Assembly (NCBI GenBank): GCA_030146285.1
Contig: JASLBZ010000181.1
Span: 1-5,024 of the forward strand
DNA from: Neisseriaceae bacterium
Lineage (GTDB): Bacteria; Pseudomonadota; Gammaproteobacteria; Burkholderiales; Neisseriaceae
Length of the DNA stretch: 5,024 bases
Direction of reading: 5' to 3'
A program made the translations under genes and the position numbers. The notes below the pieces were generated by a model that was not told where the DNA came from, did no database searches, and saw nothing but the letters and a program-made list of their open reading frames with translations. Shown here one piece after another: positions 1-5,024 of this stretch. Positions within the stretch are counted from its first letter, which is position 1; every line of letters begins with the position of its first letter.

Positions 1-129
1 GGCTATGAGATTCCGTTTAATCGTCATTTTTATGTGTACGAACCACCAAGAGATTTAGCGGTGATTGATGCGGAACTGTTTGCCGTGAGCCAAGAGATTA
101 TGAAGCTACTTGAAGAGGTACATTCATAA
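1..129 (+). CDS. hsdM: Type I R-M methyltransferase subunit HsdM, C-terminal end (partial)
   Basis: The reading frame is open from the first base of the window and ends at TAA 127-129, giving the last 42 residues of a protein that starts upstream. The visible tail begins GYEIPFNRHFYVYEPPRDL and continues with IDAELFAVSQEIMKLLEEV. This matches the usual end of type I N6-adenine methyltransferases: a G-Y-E-I-P-F-x-R-x-F-Y strand followed by a P-P-R-x-L-A-x-I-D-A-E helix that packs against HsdS. The catalytic NPPY/F motif and the SAM-binding domain lie outside the window and cannot be checked. The stop codon shares its last A with the hsdS start, so the two genes are probably translated together. 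Identity is inferred from the tail motif and from hsdS and hsdR following directly; the subunit should act with HsdS as an M2S methyltransferase. Confidence 0.92.
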   Translation, partial: GYEIPFNRHFYVYEPPRDLAVIDAELFAVSQEIMKLLEEVHS

Positions 130-1487
130 TGGCTGCTTTATCCAAATACAAAACCTATCCTGAATACAAAGATTCATATTCAAAGTGGTATTCAGAAATT
201 CCTAATCATTGGGATAGAGTTCCTTTAAAATATATCACTTTAAATTTTGTTAAAGATGGTCCTCATGAAACACCTAAGTTTATAGGTTCAGGTATTCCAT
301 TTTTATCAGTTGATGGTATTCAAAATAACAGCTTAATTTTCGACAATTGTAGGTATATATCTAAAGATGATCATATGCGCTACTCTTTAAAATGTAAGCC
401 TGCATTTGGAGATATTCTTTTAGGGAAAGCAGCATCAGTTGGAAAAGTAGCATTAGTTAATACTAATATTGAATTTAATGTTTGGTCTCCACTTGCCGTA
501 ATTACTCCTAAAAATAGTAACTTCAGCAAATATATTTACTACTCTCTTCAATCTACCAACTTGCAAACACAGTGTGATTTATATTCAAACTCTAACACGC
601 AAAAAAATCTTGGAATGAGTACAATTGATAACTTACATTTTCTTCAACCATCAGATCATGAAGCTAATACTATCGCTCAATTTCTCGATCACGAAACAAC
701 CAAAATTGATCAGCTCATAGAAAAGCAACAAACCTTAATTGCGCTTTTGAAAGAAAAGCGTCAAGCAGTGATTAGCCATGCTGTCACAAAAGGACTTGAT
801 CCTAATGCCAAAATGAAAGATTCAGGCGTTGAATGGTTGGGCGAAGTGCCTGAACATTGGGAGGTTAAACCTCTAAAATATATATGTACTTTTTCAGGTG
901 GAGGAACTCCCTCAAAAGACAATTTAAGCTTTTGGTCTAATGGAGATATTCCTTGGGTTTCTCCAAAAGATATGAAGCATAAATATATTCATTCAACAAT
1001 GGACTATATAACAGAACTTGCTGTTAAAGAATCTAGTACCAAATTAGTTAATCCTGATACTTTGCTAATTGTTGTACGCTCAGGAATCTTACAACGCACT
1101 ATTCCTTTGGCGATCAATAAAGTTCAAGTCACCATTAATCAAGATATGAAAGCATTAACATTTAATCAAAATAAAATTAATGTAGAGTTTATTTATTATT
1201 GCATTACAGGTAATACGCCAAAACTACTTTTAGAGTGGTCAAAAGAAGGAGCAACTGTAGAAAGTATAGAACATGAGTACTTATCTAATACAGAATTCCC
1301 ATACCCTTCTTATCATGAACAACAAGACATTATTAATTTTTTGGATAATCAAACTTCTAAATTTGAGTTGTTAGTGCAAAAAGCAGAACAGCAGATTGAG
1401 TTGATGAAGGAACGTAGGACGGCATTAATCTCCGCAGCGGTGACGGGAAAGATTGATGTCAGGGATTGGCAGCCTGAACAACGGTGA
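129..1487 (+). CDS. hsdS: Type I R-M specificity subunit HsdS
   Basis: A 452-residue DNA-recognition subunit, close to the usual HsdS length of about 400-460. It has the classic two-half architecture. Conserved N-terminal entry: residues 10-36, YPEYKDS then IPNHWDRVPLKYI. TRD1: about 38-178, containing GDILLGKAASVGKVALV. Central conserved helix: about 181-220, FLDHETTKIDQL through KEKRQAVISHAVTKGL. Second entry: 231-252, DSGVEWLGEVPEHWEVKPLKYI split over DSGVEWLG and EVPEHW. TRD2: about 254-398, containing SGGGTPSK, GDIPWVSPKDM and VVRSGILQRT. C-terminal helix: about 400-445, FLDNQTSKFELL to KERRTALISAAVTGKIDV. The halves repeat with an offset of 216-219 residues (W28/W244, F185/F404). ATG 129 overlaps the hsdM stop (TAATG) and has GAGGT at 115-119 as its ribosome binding site. 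Each TRD should read one half of a bipartite target; the actual target cannot be read from sequence by eye. The TRDs are more AT-rich than the 3' end of the gene. No frameshift or truncation is seen. Confidence 0.96.
   Translation: MAALSKYKTYPEYKDSYSKWYSEIPNHWDRVPLKYITLNFVKDGPHETPKFIGSGIPFLSVDGIQNNSLIFDNCRYISKDDHMRYSLKCKPAFGDILLGKAASVGKVALVNTNIEFNVWSPLAVITPKNSNFSKYIYYSLQSTNLQTQCDLYSNSNTQKNLGMSTIDNLHFLQPSDHEANTIAQFLDHETTKIDQLIEKQQTLIALLKEKRQAVISHAVTKGLDPNAKMKDSGVEWLGEVPEHWEVKPLKYICTFSGGGTPSKDNLSFWSNGDIPWVSPKDMKHKYIHSTMDYITELAVKESSTKLVNPDTLLIVVRSGILQRTIPLAINKVQVTINQDMKALTFNQNKINVEFIYYCITGNTPKLLLEWSKEGATVESIEHEYLSNTEFPYPSYHEQQDIINFLDNQTSKFELLVQKAEQQIELMKERRTALISAAVTGKIDVRDWQPEQR
207..235 (+). 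repeat. HsdS half-repeat, first copy (entry to TRD1)
   Basis: This 29-base stretch encodes the conserved HW....PLKY entry into TRD1 and is partly repeated at 855-883, exactly 648 bases (216 codons) downstream. Both copies share CATTGGGA at the start and TAAAATATAT at the end, with a diverged middle. It reflects the internal duplication of HsdS and could serve as a short homology for TRD exchange (inference). Confidence 0.6.
855..883 (+). repeat. HsdS half-repeat, second copy (entry to TRD2)
   Basis: Second copy of the conserved HsdS entry segment, in the same reading frame as the copy at 207-235. CATTGGGA occupies 855-862 and TAAAATATAT occupies 874-883. It marks the boundary between the central conserved helix region and TRD2. 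Confidence 0.6.
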
Positions 1488-1494
1488 TTCAGTC

Positions 1495-1511
1495 GCAATC
1501 GCCAAGATTGC
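1495..1511 (+). other. Small inverted repeat between hsdS and hsdR
   Basis: GCAATC (1495-1500) and GATTGC (1506-1511) are perfect 6-base inverted repeats around a 5-base loop, beginning 8 bases after the hsdS stop. No T tract follows, so it does not look like an intrinsic terminator. In the transcript it could form a weak hairpin upstream of the hsdR ribosome binding site. Six-base repeats also arise by chance, so a role is speculative. Confidence 0.3.
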
Positions 1512-1546
1512 ATGAGGCGAAGCCATTTTCAACCAACCAAAAACAC

Positions 1547-1551
1547 AAAGG
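1547..1551 (+). promoter_or_regulatory. Ribosome binding site that decides the hsdR start
   Basis: AAAGG lies 7 bases before ATG 1559, a good Shine-Dalgarno distance. The alternative in-frame GTG at 1484 has no purine-rich Shine-Dalgarno sequence at a suitable distance; the nearest, AGGGA at 1461-1465, is about 18 bases away. This supports ATG 1559 as the hsdR start. Confidence 0.6.
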
Positions 1552-1558
1552 CAAGTGC

Positions 1559-4500
1559 ATGGACAAGGCAAAAGAATCCACTTTTCAAAACGACATCATC
1601 AACGAAATGCTCGCCCAAGGTTGGCTCTTGGGTTCGCCCAAAAACTACAATCGTGAACGTGCGCTTTATGAAGAAGACGTCATTGCCTTTGTGAAAAACA
1701 CCCAAGCCAAAGCATGGGAAAAATTCTGTGCTCGCTACCCACAAAATAGCGAAGATCATTTTTGTGAGGCGCTCACCAAACAGCTTAAAAAAGCCGATAT
1801 CAATGCCACAAATGATGCTTCGCGTAAGTTTGGTACCTTGGGCGTCTTGCGCCATGGCATCAAAACCACGCCGACTCACTTTTTTTTGTGTCAATTTAAG
1901 CCTGAAAATAACCTGAACCCTGAAGTACAAGCCCATTATGAACACAATATTTTGCGCATTGTACCGGAGCTGGTTTACAGCCCACATACCCAAGTGGATG
2001 CAGATTGCCTCAATGCAAAGACCGCCAAAAAATGGCGCATTGATTTGGTGCTGTTTTTAAATGGCTTGCCCATCGTCACAATGGAATTGAAATCCGAATT
2101 CAAACAAACGGTTGAGCATGCCATTCACCAATACAAAACCACCCGTTTGGCAAAAGACCCTGTCACCAAAAAACTGGAACCTTTGTTAAGCTTCAAACGC
2201 GGTGCATTGGTGCATTTTGCAGTGAGCCAATATGAAGTGTATATGGCAACCCATTTGAAAGGCGCAGATACTTACTTTTTGCCTTTTAACAAGGGCACCC
2301 ATGAAGGCGGTGCGGGCAATGACAACCCTCCCAATGTGAATCAATATGCCACGGGTTATTTGTGGAATGAGGTGCTTAGCAAGGCGCATTTATTGAACAT
2401 CATTGGTCAATTTATCCATTTGCAAATCAAGGAAAAAGAAGATTGGAATGGGCTAAAAACCAAAGAAGAAACCTTGATTTTCCCCCGTTTTCACCAATGG
2501 GACGTAGTCACCAAACTCATTCATTCTGCCAAACATGACGGTTCTGGACAAAAATACCTGATTCAACACAGCGCGGGTTCTGGTAAATCCAACTCGATTG
2601 CATGGACAGCGCACCAATTATCAAAACTAACCAATGAAGATGGCACCAAGCAATTTGATTCTGTGATTGTGATTACCGATCGAACGGTACTGGATTCTCA
2701 GCTACAAGATACGATTTATCAATTTGAACATGCCGAAGGTGTGGTCGAGCCGATTAATAACAAAGTGGGCCAAGGCAGTAAGTCGGAAAAATTGGCGCAT
2801 GCATTGGCCAATGCCAAGCCCATTATTATTGTCACCATTCAAACCTTTCCTTTTGTGCTCCAAGCGATTGAAAACAGTGTTTCATTAAAAGCACGACACT
2901 ACGCAATCATTGCGGATGAAGCGCACTCGTCTCAATCGGGCACGACTGCGTCTGAATTGAAAAAAGTGCTGATGCTTGACGGTGAAAAAGAAGATTTGTC
3001 TTCTGAAGACATGATTAACGCGTCTTTGGCTGCCAAAGGCGCAAACAATCATTTGAGTTTTTATGCCTTTACGGCAACGCCCAAAACCAAAACATTGGAA
3101 CTTTTTGGACGGCTGCCCAACCCTGCTCTTCCCCCTTCTAAAGACAATAAGCCTGAGGCTTTTCATGTTTACTCGATGCGCCAAGCCATTGAAGAAGGGT
3201 TTATTTTGGATGTGCTTCGCAATTACACCAACTACAAGGTGATTTACCAGTTGCGCCAAAAAATCGAAGCCATGGATGAGGCGGTGGATGAGAAAAAAGC
3301 AAAAATCAAACTCAATAAATGGGTTCGCTTACATGAGCACAATATCTCACAAAAAGTGAAAGTGATTATTGAGCACTTTAAACAGCATGTTTCGCATTTG
3401 TTAGGCGGACAAGCCAAAGCCATGGTGGTGACAAGTTCACGCAAAGAGGCGGTGCGTTACAAACTCGCTTTTGATCAATACATCGCTGACAACCAGTATG
3501 CCAATATGACCGCCATGATCGCGTTTTCAGGTGAAGTGCTGTTTGATGACAATGATGCCGATAGCGGACATTTAATCGGTGAGAAGTTTACCGAAAACAA
3601 TATGAATCCCAAGCTCAAAGGGCGTGAGATGCGCAAAGCCTTTGACAGCGATGATTTTCAAGTCATGATTGTGGCCAATAAATACCAAACGGGCTTTGAT
3701 CAGCCCAAACTTTGTGCGATGTATGTGGATAAAAAATTGGGCGGTGTTGAATGCGTACAAACATTATCACGCCTTAATCGTACTTATCCTGGCAAGGCCG
3801 AATCGGGTACTTTTGTGCTTGATTTTTTCAACGATCCTGAAGAGATATTGGCATCTTTTCAACCTTATTACCAAACGGCATCTTTAGAAAATGTGAGCGA
3901 TCCTGATATGATTTTTGATCTTGCTGATAAAATCAGCATGGCCAATATCTTCACATGGACAGAGGTAGAACAATTTGTTGATGCTTTTTTCACTGCCAAT
4001 AAAACATCTGCTGCCATCAGTAATATTTGTAAACCTGCGCTTGAGCGTTGGCGCAAACAATACCAGGAAGCCATACAAAAATACCAAGCCAGTCTTGACG
4101 TTCTAAAACGTACAAAAAAAACCAAAGACCCTGTTTTAATAGCCAATGCTGAAACGGTATTGACAGAAACCCGAATCGAAAAAGACCGTTTAGAGATTTT
4201 CAAAAAAGACTTGGGCACCTATGTGCGCACTTATGAATTCTTATCGCAAATCGTGGATTATGATGATGCTCAATTGGAAAAACTAAGCTTATATGCCCGC
4301 CATCTGCGCCCAATGCTGCGTGAGCAGATTGTTTTGGAAGATGAAATTGAGTTGAGTAATGTGCAAATGAGCCATTACCGATTATCCAAAATCCGTGAGC
4401 AACACATTAAATTGGTAGAAGATGAAATTACGGAGCTTGCAAGTGGTGGCGATGCGGGTACGGGTACGGGTCAAGACAGAAAAGAAGAGTTTTTATCGGT

Positions 4501-4819
4501 GATTCTTTCCAGACTCAATGAAGTATTTATTGCCGATCGCTTAACAGATAAAGACATGATTAATTATGCGATGGCGATTGCAGATAAAGTTTCTGAAAAT
4601 GGCCATGTTATTACGCAAATTAAAAACAATACGCGTGAGCAAGCCATTCTGGGCGACTTCCCTTCTGCCACTTATGATGCGATTTTTGCCAGCAGTGAAG
4701 CACACCAAGAACAAATGATGCAGCTTTTGGCCGACGACGGAAAAATGAAGCTGTTCCAACGCATTGTGTTTGATTTGTTGTCAGGTGATAAAAACCATTC
4801 TGTCGCACGAAGATTCTAG
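1559..4819 (+). CDS. hsdR: Type I R-M restriction subunit HsdR (endonuclease and DNA translocase)
   Basis: A 1086-residue ATP-dependent motor and nuclease subunit, near full length for the family (about 1000-1100). The nuclease domain (about 1-230) carries the PD-(D/E)xK core: D162 in WRIDLVLF, then E176-L-K178 in TMELKSE. Helicase/translocase motifs follow in order: RFHQW 310-314 (Q motif); Walker A SAGSGKS 338-344 with K343; TDRTVLD 373-379 (motif Ia region); DEAH 453-456; TAT 505-507 (motif III); VVTSSR 623-628 (motif IV region); YQTGFDQP 709-716 (motif V); and QTLSRLNR 734-741 (motif VI with R738 and R741). From about 780 to the end is a charged helical C-terminal region, likely the part that docks on the methyltransferase, with a short Gly/Thr linker at 966-971. 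ATG 1559 is chosen because AAAGG precedes it and because the family typically begins shortly before a FQNDII-type segment. An in-frame GTG at 1484 overlapping the hsdS stop would add 25 residues unlike the family. All catalytic motifs are present, so the enzyme looks active. Confidence 0.96.
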   Translation: MDKAKESTFQNDIINEMLAQGWLLGSPKNYNRERALYEEDVIAFVKNTQAKAWEKFCARYPQNSEDHFCEALTKQLKKADINATNDASRKFGTLGVLRHGIKTTPTHFFLCQFKPENNLNPEVQAHYEHNILRIVPELVYSPHTQVDADCLNAKTAKKWRIDLVLFLNGLPIVTMELKSEFKQTVEHAIHQYKTTRLAKDPVTKKLEPLLSFKRGALVHFAVSQYEVYMATHLKGADTYFLPFNKGTHEGGAGNDNPPNVNQYATGYLWNEVLSKAHLLNIIGQFIHLQIKEKEDWNGLKTKEETLIFPRFHQWDVVTKLIHSAKHDGSGQKYLIQHSAGSGKSNSIAWTAHQLSKLTNEDGTKQFDSVIVITDRTVLDSQLQDTIYQFEHAEGVVEPINNKVGQGSKSEKLAHALANAKPIIIVTIQTFPFVLQAIENSVSLKARHYAIIADEAHSSQSGTTASELKKVLMLDGEKEDLSSEDMINASLAAKGANNHLSFYAFTATPKTKTLELFGRLPNPALPPSKDNKPEAFHVYSMRQAIEEGFILDVLRNYTNYKVIYQLRQKIEAMDEAVDEKKAKIKLNKWVRLHEHNISQKVKVIIEHFKQHVSHLLGGQAKAMVVTSSRKEAVRYKLAFDQYIADNQYANMTAMIAFSGEVLFDDNDADSGHLIGEKFTENNMNPKLKGREMRKAFDSDDFQVMIVANKYQTGFDQPKLCAMYVDKKLGGVECVQTLSRLNRTYPGKAESGTFVLDFFNDPEEILASFQPYYQTASLENVSDPDMIFDLADKISMANIFTWTEVEQFVDAFFTANKTSAAISNICKPALERWRKQYQEAIQKYQASLDVLKRTKKTKDPVLIANAETVLTETRIEKDRLEIFKKDLGTYVRTYEFLSQIVDYDDAQLEKLSLYARHLRPMLREQIVLEDEIELSNVQMSHYRLSKIREQHIKLVEDEITELASGGDAGTGTGQDRKEEFLSVILSRLNEVFIADRLTDKDMINYAMAIADKVSENGHVITQIKNNTREQAILGDFPSATYDAIFASSEAHQEQMMQLLADDGKMKLFQRIVFDLLSGDKNHSVARRF
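4454..4471 (+). repeat. Three tandem hexanucleotide units inside hsdR
   Basis: GCGGGT, ACGGGT and ACGGGT stand in tandem and encode A-G-T-G-T-G at HsdR residues 966-971, between two charged helical segments (ELASGGD before, QDRKEEF after). The unit is six bases, so gain or loss would keep the frame and only change the length of a flexible linker. Three units are few, so variability is a possibility, not a demonstrated property. Confidence 0.6.
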
Positions 4820-5024
4820 TTCGAGTTTCTTCCTACCCAAGTAATGCTGAGCAAACCCAATCATCCATAGCATTGAAGGTGAGTACAAACATTTGGCACG
4901 ACTATTTGTATTTTTTAAGTTTGTGTCTATGTGGCTAAAATCAGATGGCATCACAATAAAAAAACCTGCGTTCAAATCAACGCAGGTTTTTATCAACTTC
5001 CATCACTCAAGCTTAACCAAAAAT
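4820..5024. other. 3' flank of the hsd operon, no supported gene
   Basis: Apart from the terminator, I see no gene, RNA or insertion-sequence end here. The one open frame on the - strand (4781-4996) begins inside the terminator hairpin, lacks a ribosome binding site and runs into the 3' end of hsdR, so it is not accepted. To the right of the terminator all three - strand frames close within a few bases (stops at 5013-5015, 5003-5005 and 4993-4995), so a convergent gene could end there, but too little of it would be visible to identify. Confidence 0.5.
4960..4991. terminator. Bidirectional intrinsic terminator after hsdR
   Basis: A perfect 13-base stem pairs 4960-4972 (AAAAACCTGCGTT) with 4979-4991 (AACGCAGGTTTTT) around the 6-base loop CAAATC. 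On the + strand the hairpin ends in T5. On the - strand the A run at 4958-4964 gives T7. It lies about 140 bases after the hsdR stop and probably ends the hsd transcript. The longer T run on the - strand suggests it also serves a convergent gene entering from the right of the window (inference). Confidence 0.88.

Noticed and set aside
1488..1558. An extra small gene, such as an anticodon nuclease or regulator often inserted in hsd operons, between hsdS and hsdR
   Set aside because: The gap is only 71 bases and contains no start codon with a ribosome binding site other than that of hsdR.
1529..1993. A 154-codon open frame on the - strand opposite the hsdR N-terminus
   Set aside because: It is antisense to the HsdR nuclease domain, whose conserved motifs explain the sequence; the translation looks like a shadow of the sense codons and has no recognisable domain.
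3758..3781. HsdR as a stand-alone helicase of another defence system instead of a type I R subunit
   Set aside because: The N-terminal PD-(D/E)xK domain, the full set of HsdR helicase motifs and the adjoining hsdM and hsdS genes together fit type I R-M and leave no reason for another assignment.
3868..4218. A 116-codon open frame on the - strand within the hsdR 3' half
   Set aside because: It lies entirely inside intact hsdR coding sequence, with no start signal or recognisable domain; it is best explained as an antisense shadow.
4781..4996. A 71-codon open frame on the - strand covering the 3' flank and the end of hsdR
   Set aside because: It begins inside the terminator hairpin, lacks a ribosome binding site, overlaps the conserved hsdR 3' end, and its translation resembles no family I know.
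1..5024. CRISPR array, tRNA or rRNA gene, or insertion sequence
   Set aside because: No regularly spaced direct repeats, tRNA-like cloverleaf, rRNA sequence or terminal inverted repeats flanking a transposase were seen; nearly all bases are accounted for by the hsd genes.

Overview
The window is almost entirely one type I restriction-modification (R-M) operon, read left to right on the + strand in the order hsdM (only the last 42 codons), hsdS (complete) and hsdR (complete). The assignments rest on conserved motifs read from the translations: the HsdM C-terminal tail, the two-TRD architecture of HsdS, and the PD-(D/E)xK nuclease plus superfamily 2 helicase motifs of HsdR.

Layout: bases 1-129 are the 3' end of the methyltransferase gene. 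Its stop codon overlaps the hsdS start (TAATG), which suggests translational coupling. Bases 129-1487 are hsdS. A 71-base gap follows, although the hsdR frame stays open across it back to a GTG that overlaps the hsdS stop. HsdR most plausibly starts at ATG 1559 and runs to 4819. Bases 4820-5024 hold no gene I can support. They do contain a strong hairpin terminator (4960-4991) with T tracts on both strands, as expected between convergent genes.

How the parts work together: HsdS recognises a bipartite target through its two TRDs. Two HsdM subunits join it to methylate adenines in that target. Addition of HsdR gives the restriction complex, which translocates DNA using ATP and cuts unmodified DNA away from the site. 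All three parts appear intact here, apart from HsdM lying mostly outside the window.

Organism: the moderately AT-rich composition and A/T-rich third positions fit an AT-rich gammaproteobacterium such as Acinetobacter or another Moraxellaceae. This is a weak inference, since R-M operons move horizontally. The TRDs of hsdS are visibly more AT-rich than hsdR and the hsdS 3' end, a pattern expected of exchanged specificity domains.

I found no undescribed system. The points worth a second look are the hsdR start, the new TRD pair, short repeats and homopolymers that could vary, the altered QxxxY region of the HsdR nuclease, and the unassigned 3' flank.
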